A stretch of 10,215 nt of DNA from Labilithrix luteola (GCA_026225435.1 JAMFST010001181.1:1-10215), one strand, 5' to 3'; counted from the stretch's first letter, positions 1-7,322 are shown. The notes: generated by a model from the letters alone, not told the origin. Program-made: numbers and translations.

Positions 1-622
1 GATCGACGCCGAAGGAAGAGGCGACGGTCCAGTGGGCCTCGCGAAACCCCCGCCAGCGAAAGCGAACGCGTTGCAGCGTGGAGGGGGAGACCCAACCGGG
101 CACGAGCAGCGACGAGGTACCCAGCAGCTGCAGGAACCCCGGCCGCTCGATCGGGCGCGTGTACGAGCGAGCGTCGGACGTGACGGCGTCCTGCGTGGAT
201 ACCACCCGGTAGCGAACATGCAGCGTCGCTCCGGGCGCGTGATGAACGGTCCACCCCGCATCGCCTCCGGCCGACGGATCTCGTCGCTCGAAGGCCAGCG
301 GAGCGCCGTCGTCGCCGGTCAGGGCGAGATCGCGAATCTCGCGCTCGGGGTGCTCCGTCCGGGCGGAGCCGAGGATCAGTCGACTCGTGCCGTCGGCGCT
401 TCCGCGAAGGACGCTCGTGATCGCCACGGATGGATGCGGAGAAGCGGCATCGACGAGCGCGAAGGTCTCGTCGACGTCGAGCTGGTCGTCGAGCGCGGAC
501 GCCGGGGCTCGCGTGACGGAGCTCGCTTCGCCGACGACCGGCGGTCGCGACCGCGCACACGACGCGGCGAGGCTGGCGAGGCTGGCGAGGAGAAGCGCCG
601 ACGTGGTGGTTCCCCGCGGCAT
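1..622 (-). CDS. Putative lipoprotein, possibly with an M61-peptidase-like N-terminal domain (partial, C-terminus off the window)
   Basis: Reading the minus strand from the ATG at 622-620 gives an uninterrupted frame of 207 codons to the window edge; this real gene is hidden opposite longer open frames. Residues 1-22 form a lipoprotein-type signal peptide: basic start (MPRG), hydrophobic Leu/Ala/Ser core, then Ala-Ala-Ser-Cys with the candidate lipidated Cys at 22. A low-complexity Arg/Pro/Ser stretch follows, then a region rich in beta-strand-like segments (for example HAPGATLHVRYRV) and a stretch near residue 200 resembling the 'W.VASSFG' segment seen in N-terminal domains of M61 glycyl aminopeptidases. 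That family call is inferred from pattern only, because the catalytic HEXXH region would lie outside the window. The gene is divergent from the halogenase gene with 27 bp between the start codons. A TACCAT hexamer (minus strand, 639-634) could be its -10 element, giving only a few bases of leader. Confidence 0.72.
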   Translation of the reverse strand, partial: MPRGTTTSALLLASLASLAASCARSRPPVVGEASSVTRAPASALDDQLDVDETFALVDAASPHPSVAITSVLRGSADGTSRLILGSARTEHPEREIRDLALTGDDGAPLAFERRDPSAGGDAGWTVHHAPGATLHVRYRVVSTQDAVTSDARSYTRPIERPGFLQLLGTSSLLVPGWVSPSTLQRVRFRWRGFREAHWTVASSFGVD

Positions 623-649
623 CCGCGAGGCTCATGGTACACAGATCCG

Positions 650-2218
650 ATGGCCGTGTTCCCCCGCACCGTCGGAGTGGTCGGGGGCGGAACCGCGGGC
701 TACTTCGCGGCCCTCGCGTTGAAGCGTCGCTTCCCCGATCTGTCGGTCACGCAGATCGAGTCGTCGAGCATCCCGATCATCGGTGTCGGGGAGGCGACGA
801 CCACGCTCATGCCCGCGTTCCTCCACCGGACGCTCGGTCTCGACATCGTCGAGATGTTTCGCGCCGTCGCTCCGACCTTCAAGCTGGGAATCCAGTTTGC
901 GTGGGGCCCGGACGAGCGCGGGTTCTCTTATCCCTTCGGCGACATCGCGCCGGTGGATGCGCTCCGCTACGATGGCGATCTGGCGACGCAGTCGGTGCTC
1001 GCGCACTTCATGGCGGCCGATCGCGGTCCTGTCGTGCGCGCGCCGGACGGTTCGCTCCTCTCGCTGCTTCCGAGCCTCAAGTTCGCCTACCACCTCGAGA
1101 ACCGCGCCTTCGTCGCCTTCCTCGCCGCGGCGGCGAGACGCGCAGCGATCGAGCTCGTCGACGCGACGATCGAAGGCGTCGCGCTCGGCGACGGAGGCGT
1201 CGCCTCGCTGCGAACGACGGACGGGCGAACGCTGACCTTCGACCTGTACGTCGACGCCACCGGGTTCCGCTCGCTCCTCCTCGGCGATGCCGCCAAGGTC
1301 CCCTTCGAGAGCTACGCGTCCAGCCTGTTCTGCGATCGCGCCGTCGTCGCGCCGGTGGCGCAGACGGATATCGTACAACCGTACACGTTCGCCGAGACGA
1401 TGAACGCCGGGTGGTGCTGGCGCACCCCGGTCGATGGGGAAGACCACCGCGGCTACGTCTTCTCGTCGGCGTTCCTCAGCGACGACGAGGCGCTGCGGGA
1501 GATGCAGGCGAAGAACCCGACGATGCGCAGGTCCAGCATCGTGAAGTTCTCCTCCGGCCGCCGCCGCGATTTCTGGCGCGGCAACGTCGTCGGGATCGGC
1601 AACTCCTACGGCTTCGTCGAGCCGCTCGAATCGACCGCGTTGCACATGGTCATCTTGCAGATCTCCTGCGTGGTCGAGGCGCTCGCTGCCCAGCGAGCCG
1701 ACGGCGGAGGGTCGGCCGATGGGCAGAAGAGGGTGGAGCGAGCCAATCGCGCCATCGGCGACCACTGGGACTACCTCCGCTGGTTCCTCGCGATTCACTA
1801 CCGGTTCAACGGTCGCCTCGACACGCCGTTATGGCGCGCAGCTCGGGCGGAAGCGGACGTCTCCGGGATCGAGGAGAGGCTCGCTCGCTACCGACGCGAA
1901 GGTCCGTGGATGCCGACCCGCGAGGCGGCTGGGGCGGCGATCGACCCGACCTTCAACGAGGCGACGTTGATGCTTCTGTTGCTCGGACAGCGCGCGCTCG
2001 GGTCGGAGCATGTCACGCGGGAGCCGGCACCAGCGGCCTGGCGCACGCGCACCGAGCGCGAGGCGGCGGTGGCGTCACGCGCCTTGTCTCATCGCGACAC
2101 GCTGACGGCGCTGCAGAGCGCGCCCGAGATGCTCCGCGCCTTCGTCCAGTCGGAGCGGTCGTGGATTCACAAGGAAGAGGCCATGGCCGCTGCCTTCGTC
2201 CGCAGCTTCATGGCGTGA
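650..2218 (+). CDS. Flavin-dependent tryptophan-halogenase family protein
   Basis: This 522-aa protein belongs to the tryptophan halogenase family (PF04820), which uses FADH2, O2 and halide to halogenate aromatic substrates in the cytoplasm. The FAD-binding motif GGGTAG is at residues 12-17, and GVGEAT at 45-50 matches the family's second flavin motif. Lys78 in TFKLG aligns with the catalytic lysine (Lys79 in PrnA). The W-x-W-x-x-P signature is WCWRTP (255-260), with Thr in place of the usual Ile, followed by GYVFS. Glu327 in PLEST corresponds to the catalytic glutamate (Glu346 in PrnA). The length is normal for the family. I chose ATG 650 because the flavin fold starts right after it and the longer in-frame extension runs through the divergent lipoprotein gene. 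No Shine-Dalgarno sequence is evident. No flavin reductase is encoded in the window, so FADH2 must come from elsewhere. The substrate (free tryptophan, peptide or another aromatic) cannot be read from sequence; some family members are not halogenases. Confidence 0.92.
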   Translation: MAVFPRTVGVVGGGTAGYFAALALKRRFPDLSVTQIESSSIPIIGVGEATTTLMPAFLHRTLGLDIVEMFRAVAPTFKLGIQFAWGPDERGFSYPFGDIAPVDALRYDGDLATQSVLAHFMAADRGPVVRAPDGSLLSLLPSLKFAYHLENRAFVAFLAAAARRAAIELVDATIEGVALGDGGVASLRTTDGRTLTFDLYVDATGFRSLLLGDAAKVPFESYASSLFCDRAVVAPVAQTDIVQPYTFAETMNAGWCWRTPVDGEDHRGYVFSSAFLSDDEALREMQAKNPTMRRSSIVKFSSGRRRDFWRGNVVGIGNSYGFVEPLESTALHMVILQISCVVEALAAQRADGGGSADGQKRVERANRAIGDHWDYLRWFLAIHYRFNGRLDTPLWRAARAEADVSGIEERLARYRREGPWMPTREAAGAAIDPTFNEATLMLLLLGQRALGSEHVTREPAPAAWRTRTEREAAVASRALSHRDTLTALQSAPEMLRAFVQSERSWIHKEEAMAAAFVRSFMA

Positions 2219-3215
2219 CGGGGATGAACTCGTTCCAGCCGTATCGCTTCAAGTAGTTCTTCCACACGCCTTCGCATTGCCGGTCGTAGGCGCAGGTGGA
2301 GCACTCGGCGCGCTTCACCCGCTCGGCGTCGTCCAGGTCCGAGCGCGTCACCAGCACGAGCCCCTTGCCCTTGCCCGACGCGGTGCGATCGGCGAGCGCC
2401 GCGGCGGGAATCTGCGCCTGCGTCTCGAGGTCGAAGTGCGCATACCGCTCGACGTAGCCGCGATTGAAGTCGTCGATGCGCTCGGTGGTGCAGAGCGGGA
2501 TGTCGACCAGGAACGCCTTCGGCTTCGCCTCCCCGGCCGCGTCCAGGAAGGTCCGGAAGGCGGCCGCGATATCGGTGTACGTCGGGAAGATCTGGTCGAA
2601 GAAGGTGTCGGCGCGCCCGTTCGCCTGCATCACGTTGAAGACCACCTGGTCCACGCCGTGCTGGCGCAGGAAGCGGTAGATCTCGAGCATGAACGGCAGG
2701 TTGCGCCGGGTGATCACCGTCGAGGTGTGCAGCTCGACGCCGAAGCGCTTGAGCGCCGTCACCGAATCGAGCCCCGCGACGGTCTGCTCGAAGCTGTCCG
2801 GCGTACGCGTCAGCCCCTCGTGCAGCTTCTTCGTGTGGCCGTGAATCGAGAGATAGAAGCGATTCATTCCGGCCTTGGCCAGGCCGACGGCGTAGGGCAG
2901 GTGGCTGAGCCGCCGCCCGTTGGTCATCATGCTGATCTTGCGGTAGCCGAGCGCCTTGGCCCAGCCGACGAACTCCGCGAGCTCGGGCCGCGTGGTCGGC
3001 TCGCCCGAGGTGAAGCAGACCTCTTCGGCTCCGCGTTGCCCGTCCAGGATCCAGCGCACGCGCTCGGGGGTCATCGCCGAGTTGTTCACGTAGCGACCCT
3101 CGCGATCCTCCTCCATGCAGAAGACACAATTGTTGTTGCAGACTGCACCGATGGAGATGTGGATGCGCGCGTCCTGCTCCGCCATGCGGCGTGTGATGGA
3201 CGGTTCGTTCTCCAT
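2208..3215 (-). CDS. Radical SAM protein with C-terminal auxiliary Fe-S motif
   Basis: The 335-aa product has a radical SAM core with the [4Fe-4S] site CNNNCVFC (Cys26, 30, 33; CX3CX2C) and a SAM-binding GGEP variant, TSGEP (69-73). Conserved blocks MMTNG (96-100) and YLSIHGHT (121-128) follow. The C-terminal third holds IPLC (Cys242) and a CX2CX5C group (Cys305, 308, 314), then Gly-Val-Trp and a YGWNEFIPV tail. Four extra cysteines of this kind probably bind an auxiliary [4Fe-4S] cluster, as in SPASM/twitch enzymes that modify peptides or build cofactors; the substrate is unknown. The gene lies 33 bp downstream of the tandem radical SAM gene and also appears to have its own promoter. Its stop codon overlaps the 3' end of the convergent halogenase gene by 11 bp. 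ATG 3215 sits a few bases below the -10 element; ATG 3185 (residue 11) is an alternative that would keep the whole fold. Confidence 0.9.
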   Translation of the reverse strand: MENEPSITRRMAEQDARIHISIGAVCNNNCVFCMEEDREGRYVNNSAMTPERVRWILDGQRGAEEVCFTSGEPTTRPELAEFVGWAKALGYRKISMMTNGRRLSHLPYAVGLAKAGMNRFYLSIHGHTKKLHEGLTRTPDSFEQTVAGLDSVTALKRFGVELHTSTVITRRNLPFMLEIYRFLRQHGVDQVVFNVMQANGRADTFFDQIFPTYTDIAAAFRTFLDAAGEAKPKAFLVDIPLCTTERIDDFNRGYVERYAHFDLETQAQIPAAALADRTASGKGKGLVLVTRSDLDDAERVKRAECSTCAYDRQCEGVWKNYLKRYGWNEFIPVTP

Positions 3216-3223
3216 GAGCTTCG

Positions 3224-3252
3224 AGTATCCAGCGTCGCCCCTCGGCCGTCAA
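3224..3252 (-). promoter_or_regulatory. Putative sigma70-type promoter of the single radical SAM gene
   Basis: On the minus strand TTGACG (3252-3247) is followed after exactly 17 bp by GATACT (3229-3224), a good match to the -35/-10 consensus in otherwise GC-rich DNA. The -35 box overlaps the stop codon (3251-3249) of the upstream tandem radical SAM gene. A start about 7 nt below the -10 would fall within a few bases of the ATG at 3215, giving a nearly leaderless mRNA. Read-through from the upstream gene is also possible. Confidence 0.55.
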
Positions 3253-5054
3253 ACCACGCGGCGTAGCTCGCTCGTCCCGTACAGATCGGCGTAGCGGCGC
3301 CGCATCCCGTAGCAGCCCTGGCGCAGCGCGCAGCCGTCGCACGCCTCGGCGCGAACGAACTCCTCGCCGTCGCCGGTGTCCTCCGGTGCCGGCAACGCTT
3401 CGCCGGTCAGCGCGCCCTCGGGGAGGAGGCACAGCGGGATCCCGCACATCGAGTCGAAGCCGGTGACGCGAACGCCGAGCTCCTTCGCCAGCGCGAGCCC
3501 GTTTGCGATCCCCGGCACGCCTTCGGAGTACATCGGGATCATCGCGCGGTCGTGCGGCACCACGTCGGTCGACGTGGCGACGAAGGAGAAGCTGAGGCTC
3601 GCGCGCTTCCATCGCGCGCCGATCAACCGGACCACGCCGGCGAAGTCCGCGACGTTGGTGCGGCACATGACGAAGTTCAGCTCGAGATCGACGTCGCCGC
3701 GCGCGTCGAGCGCGTCGATGCCGGCGACCGTCTGTGCGAAGGTGCCCGGCGCGCCGGTGACCGCGTCGGACGTCGCCGCGATGCTTCCGTGGAGCGAGAC
3801 GAAGAAGCGGCCCGCGCCGGCCGCCACCAGCGCATCCCCGAGCGCGCGGTCGGAGAGCCGCGTCGCGTTGGTCTGGATCTCGATCGTCCGCGCCGAGCGC
3901 GCCCGCGCATGGGCGACATAGTCCGCGAGCTTCGGATTGAGCGTCGGCTCTCCGCCGGACAGGACGATGCGCGAATCGCGCGCGGCCGCTGCGTCGATGG
4001 CGGCGAGGATCTGGGCGTCCTCCGCGGCGGGAAGATGCGTCGAGACGAAGCAGAAGCGACACGCCTGGTTGCAGGCGAACTGCACGCGAATCACCTCGTC
4101 CATCGTGCTCGTCGGTCGATGAAAGCTGGTGGAGACGAGCTCGCGCTTGATCTGCGTCTCGACCGAGCCGATGACCGCGAGCCGGCGTCGCATGCGCTCG
4201 TCGGTGATCGGCACCATGCGCGGCTCGCCGAAGCGAGCGATCTGATCGCGGGGCACACCGTCGCAGCTGCTCCGCACCGTGCAGGAGGTGCAGATGGCGA
4301 AGTGGACGAAGCCGTCGCGCGGTCCTCCGCCGGACATCGCCGCGCGCAGCCCTCCGCCGCGCCTGGGCGGAGGCAGCACGCACGCCGGAAGCGACGCTCC
4401 CGGCATGAACGAGAGGCTCATTCCCGCCGCCTGCGCTGCCGCGTCGAGCGTGGAGAGCGCCGCGCTCGCCGTCGCATAATCGAGGAGCTCGCTGGCGTCG
4501 GGCGACTCGATCGGCACTGCGACTCGCATCGCGCGCGGACTCGCGTCTCCGAAATGCTCGCGCAGACGCCGGGGCAGCAGGGGCAGCGCCTCGGCGTTCG
4601 AGCGCACCAGCGTCACCGCGATCTCCACCTCGAGACCTGCGGCGATCAGGTGCGCAAGGCCGGCCAGCGCGCGTTCGAACCCTCCGGGATCGCGCGTCGA
4701 CCGATCGAGCGCGTCCCCCCAGCCCGAGAGATGAACGAACGTACGCGACACGCCCGCCGCGAGCAGCTCGCCGGCGCGCGCTCGATCCATCAGCGTCGCG
4801 TTCGTCTCGAGCCAGACCTCCTTCACCGACTCCTTCGCGTGCGCGTGGCGAACCAGCTTCGCCAGATCGGCGCGGAGGGTCGGCTCGCCTCCGCCGAAGA
4901 CCAGCACCTCGGCCCCGCTGGCCGCCGCCTCGTCGATCTGCGCACGCACCGCCGGGAACGTGATGCGCGACCGATCGTCCTCGGCGCGCCGCGTATGGCA
5001 GAAGGTACACGCCTGGTTGCATCGTGCGTGCGGCTGGATCTGAGCGTGGCGCAC
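3249..5054 (-). CDS. Tandem (two-unit) radical SAM protein with two auxiliary Fe-S motifs
   Basis: This 601-aa protein is two complete radical SAM enzymes in one chain. Unit 1 (about 1-290) has CNQACTFC (Cys12, 16, 19), GGEP (55-58), LPAC (Cys225) and CX2CX5C (Cys255, 258, 264) followed by 'GVP...FGEPRMVPI'. Unit 2 (about 320-601) has CNQACRFC (Cys328, 332, 335), GGEP (367-370), IPLC (Cys542) and CX2CX5C (Cys572, 575, 581) followed by a Tyr-rich tail. The single radical SAM protein downstream has the same layout, so all three units probably arose by duplication. Each unit should bind one SAM-cleaving and one auxiliary [4Fe-4S] cluster, four clusters in total. Unit 1 has VHLSGW where unit 2 has VSLHGS, so the two active sites probably differ. 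The start is GTG 5054, only 4 bp after the TGA of the 143-aa gene, which suggests translational coupling. No frame break separates the halves, so this is a genuine fusion. Substrate unknown. Confidence 0.88.
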   Translation of the reverse strand: MRHAQIQPHARCNQACTFCHTRRAEDDRSRITFPAVRAQIDEAAASGAEVLVFGGGEPTLRADLAKLVRHAHAKESVKEVWLETNATLMDRARAGELLAAGVSRTFVHLSGWGDALDRSTRDPGGFERALAGLAHLIAAGLEVEIAVTLVRSNAEALPLLPRRLREHFGDASPRAMRVAVPIESPDASELLDYATASAALSTLDAAAQAAGMSLSFMPGASLPACVLPPPRRGGGLRAAMSGGGPRDGFVHFAICTSCTVRSSCDGVPRDQIARFGEPRMVPITDERMRRRLAVIGSVETQIKRELVSTSFHRPTSTMDEVIRVQFACNQACRFCFVSTHLPAAEDAQILAAIDAAAARDSRIVLSGGEPTLNPKLADYVAHARARSARTIEIQTNATRLSDRALGDALVAAGAGRFFVSLHGSIAATSDAVTGAPGTFAQTVAGIDALDARGDVDLELNFVMCRTNVADFAGVVRLIGARWKRASLSFSFVATSTDVVPHDRAMIPMYSEGVPGIANGLALAKELGVRVTGFDSMCGIPLCLLPEGALTGEALPAPEDTGDGEEFVRAEACDGCALRQGCYGMRRRYADLYGTSELRRVV

Positions 5055-5058
5055 GGGC

Positions 5059-5490
5059 TCAGGGCCCCGGTCGCGGGATGGCGATCGTTCCGCCGAAGTC
5101 CTCGGTGGCCAGGAGCGCCGTGAACGCGTCGACCGTCGCCGGACATGTCGCCTTCAGATCCGCTGGCACCCGGTAGGCGAACGCCTTTCCCGCGGTCGCG
5201 CCCGCGCTCGCGCAGGTCTTTCCCGTCAGCACCAGGTCGGTCAGGGTGGTCTCGCCGTGCGTGTAGCGAACGCGGATCCGATCATGCTCGGTGTCGACCG
5301 CCGACAGCGCGCAGCCTTCCGCGGGCGCGATCGTCTTCAGCTGCGCGAAGAGCGCGTTCGTCGCCGCGACGCCGATGCCTTCGTCACAGCCGCTCGCCTG
5401 CGCTGCGTGCCGCGCGTGCAGTCGCAGCGTGAAGAGGCCAGCCCCGGCGACCACCACGAGCGCGGCGAGGACGGGGAGAGGCCGGCGCAT
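5059..5490 (-). CDS. Small membrane-anchored/secreted protein with four cysteines, unknown function
   Basis: This 143-aa protein starts at ATG 5490 (basic MRRP, then a hydrophobic stretch at residues 5-24), which is a signal anchor or uncleaved-looking signal peptide. The rest is predicted to be outside the cytoplasm and carries four cysteines (35, 60, 93, 116) spaced 23-33 residues apart, consistent with two disulfides. I recognise no family. It is the first gene of the minus-strand cluster; its TGA lies 4 bp before the GTG of the tandem radical SAM gene, so the two are almost certainly co-transcribed. It may be a partner or, less likely, a substrate of the radical SAM proteins. The longer in-frame extension upstream to 5988 crosses the TauE gene on the opposite strand and is spurious. 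A TACGGT hexamer (minus strand, 5505-5500), 9 nt ahead of the ATG, is a possible -10 element, but no convincing -35 is present. Confidence 0.78.
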   Translation of the reverse strand: MRRPLPVLAALVVVAGAGLFTLRLHARHAAQASGCDEGIGVAATNALFAQLKTIAPAEGCALSAVDTEHDRIRVRYTHGETTLTDLVLTGKTCASAGATAGKAFAYRVPADLKATCPATVDAFTALLATEDFGGTIAIPRPGP

Positions 5491-5560
5491 CGGGGGATCA
5501 CCGTAGCATCGAGGTCCCGCGCCGGCGCTCCGCGATGCGGTACCTTGCCCCGGACCGACC

Positions 5561-6415
5561 ATGATGCTCACTCCGCTCTCGCTCGGCGCGCTCGCCTTGT
5601 GCGGAGCACTTGCGGGCACCTTCGGAGCGCTCGTCGGCGTGGGCGGCGGTGTGCTCGTGGTCCCGATCCTGACGCTCGCCTTCGGCGTCGACCTGCGGGT
5701 GGCGACGGCGACGTCACTGGTCGCCGTCGTCGCAACCTCCACGGCCAGCGGCAGCGTGTACGTCCGGACGGGCCTCGCCAACATGCGTCTCGGCATGAGC
5801 CTGGAGATCGCGACCTCGGTCGGGGGCGTCACCGGTGGTCTGATCGCGACGAGCCTCTCGACGTCCGTGCTCGCGCGCATCTTCGCCATCATCATGGTGG
5901 TGACGGCAGTCCTCATGCTGCGCGGGCGGAGGGAGCGACTGCCGGCTCGCCTGTCGGTCGGCGCGACTCCCACCGCCACCGACGGCACCGGCTCGCTGGA
6001 CGGCTCGTACTTCGACGAGCGCGAGAAGACGCTCGTCGCCTACCACCCGGTGAGACTGGCGCTCGGCTCCGCTGTCGCGTTCGTCGCCGGCGTCCTGTCG
6101 GGACTGCTCGGAGTCGGCGGCGGCTTCCTCAAGGTCCCCGCGATGCACCTGGGGATGCGCGTGCCCTTGCGCGTCGCGGCCGCGACCTCGAACTTCATGA
6201 TCGGCGTGACGGCGGCCTCCAGTCTCTTCGTGTACTTCGCGCGCGGCGACGTCCAGCCGCTCCTCGCCGCTCCCGTCGCCATCGGCGTGGCGGGAGGCTC
6301 GCTGGTCGGCACCCGCATGGCCAGGACGGCGTCCACGACGGTCATCAAGTACGTCCTGGCGGCGGTGATGTTCGCCGTGGCCGTGCAGATGACGGTCAAG
6401 GGGAGCGGACGATGA
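5561..6415 (+). CDS. TauE/SafE family sulfite/anion exporter (membrane protein)
   Basis: This 284-aa integral membrane protein fits the TauE/SafE family (PF01925; formerly DUF81). It has the family's internal repeat: a glycine-rich motif ALVGVGGGVLVVP near residue 24 in the N-terminal half and GLLGVGGGFLKVP near residue 186 in the C-terminal half. About seven or eight hydrophobic segments are visible, and a charged loop (about 125-160, with a DEREK stretch) separates the two halves. Family members export sulfite, sulfoacetate or other small organosulfur anions; the substrate here is not predictable. The start is ATG 5561, with a second ATG directly after it. The gene is divergent from the 143-aa gene. 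Its TGA overlaps the next gene's ATG (ATGA at 6412-6415), which indicates coupled translation. Confidence 0.9.
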   Translation: MMLTPLSLGALALCGALAGTFGALVGVGGGVLVVPILTLAFGVDLRVATATSLVAVVATSTASGSVYVRTGLANMRLGMSLEIATSVGGVTGGLIATSLSTSVLARIFAIIMVVTAVLMLRGRRERLPARLSVGATPTATDGTGSLDGSYFDEREKTLVAYHPVRLALGSAVAFVAGVLSGLLGVGGGFLKVPAMHLGMRVPLRVAAATSNFMIGVTAASSLFVYFARGDVQPLLAAPVAIGVAGGSLVGTRMARTASTTVIKYVLAAVMFAVAVQMTVKGSGR

Positions 6416-6759
6416 GCGTCGCGTCCGAGCGCGTCGTCGTCGAGCGCCTGCTTCAGGGTGGCATGGTGGTGTCGACGCTGCTGTTCCTGGGAGGAATGCT
6501 CGCCGCGTCGTCCGAGGGCCGCATCACCCCGCGCGGGCTCCCGCTCTTCGCCATCGCTGCGGCGGCGCACGACGGGAACGCCGGGCATGTCGGCGAGGCG
6601 GTAGCGGCCATGGGCGTCCTGGTGCTCGCGGCGACGCCGGTCGTGCGCGTCCTGGCCCTCGCCTGGCTCTGGGCGCGCGAGAGGGACTTCCGTTTCATGT
6701 GGATATCGCTCGCCGTCGCCGCGGTCCTGGCGTTCTCGATCCTGAGCGGAAAAGGCTGA
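6412..6759 (+). CDS. DUF1634 family membrane protein
   Basis: The 115-aa product has three predicted membrane helices (about 13-32, 63-87 and 94-112) and a short Gly/Ser/Arg loop (SEGRITPRG) between the first two. This layout, the size and the position directly after a TauE/SafE gene match the DUF1634 family (PF07843), which commonly neighbours such exporters and is presumed to be an accessory subunit. The start codon ATG 6412 overlaps the stop of the exporter gene by 4 bp, so translation is probably coupled and a complex is plausible. Its biochemical role is unknown. Confidence 0.82.
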   Translation: MSVASERVVVERLLQGGMVVSTLLFLGGMLAASSEGRITPRGLPLFAIAAAAHDGNAGHVGEAVAAMGVLVLAATPVVRVLALAWLWARERDFRFMWISLAVAAVLAFSILSGKG

Positions 6760-6815
6760 GCGGACGAGGAACAAGGGGGTTGTGGCGAGCGTCGGCCCCG
6801 ACCTAGCGTTGCGCC

Positions 6816-7304
6816 GTGCTCATCCGGGACATCACCCCAGCCGACCTCGGTGCGATTCACGCGATCAACGAAGCTGGCGCTCCGGGCGTTCATCCCGAGC
6901 CGCCCGAGGCGCTCGCCGCCATCACGCGTGAATGCTGCATCGCCCTCGTCGTCGAGATCGAGCGGAGCGTGGCCGCCTTCTGCCTGGTGCTGCCACCTGG
7001 CGCCAGCTACCGGAGCGTGAACTACGCCTGGTTCTCCGCGCGCTACGACGACTTCATCTACCTCGATCGTGTGGCGGTGGCCGCCGCCCATCGCGACCGC
7101 GGCCTCGGGAGCCGCCTGTACGAGGAGGTGGAGCGGCGCACGCGCGCCTCGTTGTTCACCCTCGAGGTCAACCTGCGACCGCGCAACGAGGGCTCCCTGC
7201 GCTTCCACGCCCGCAAGGGCTTCGTGGAGGTCGGCCAGCAGGAGACGAATTACGGCGACCTCGTCAGCTTGATGGCCAAACCGCTCCGAGGAACACCGCG
7301 ATGA
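6816..7304 (+). CDS. GNAT family N-acetyltransferase
   Basis: The 162-aa protein has the GNAT fold signatures. Motif A is at about residues 84-104, with the acetyl-CoA pyrophosphate loop RDRGLG (R93-x-x-G96-x-G98). Motif B is at about 117-137, with NLRPRNEGSLRF followed by KGF. It opens with the typical IRDITPADL strand-helix. The overall pattern, ending in QETNYGDLVSLMAKPL, resembles the COG3818 group of predicted acetyltransferases; the acceptor substrate is unknown. The start is GTG 6816. No Shine-Dalgarno is present; instead TAGCGT (6804-6809) lies six bases upstream, consistent with a leaderless mRNA. The gene stands alone between the DUF1634 and ArsR genes. Confidence 0.88.
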   Translation: MLIRDITPADLGAIHAINEAGAPGVHPEPPEALAAITRECCIALVVEIERSVAAFCLVLPPGASYRSVNYAWFSARYDDFIYLDRVAVAAAHRDRGLGSRLYEEVERRTRASLFTLEVNLRPRNEGSLRFHARKGFVEVGQQETNYGDLVSLMAKPLRGTPR

Positions 7305-7322
7305 CCCCCTGACGCACACCGT

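Noticed and set aside
32..649. A 206-residue N-terminal extension of the halogenase reading frame
   Set aside because: It is Arg/Gly-rich, unlike any halogenase, and runs antisense through the lipoprotein gene, whose minus-strand frame has a signal peptide and ordered protein sequence. The flavin motif begins right after ATG 650.
2167..5022. A 951-codon minus-strand open frame, the longest in the window
   Set aside because: Its product is extremely Arg/Ala/Gly-rich with no domain, and it lies in another frame of both radical SAM genes, whose frames hold all the Fe-S motifs. It is a shadow caused by GC-rich third positions.
5491..5988. An N-terminal extension of the 143-aa protein to 5988
   Set aside because: It runs antisense through the TauE/SafE gene and has no protein-like pattern; a signal-anchor start lies at 5490.
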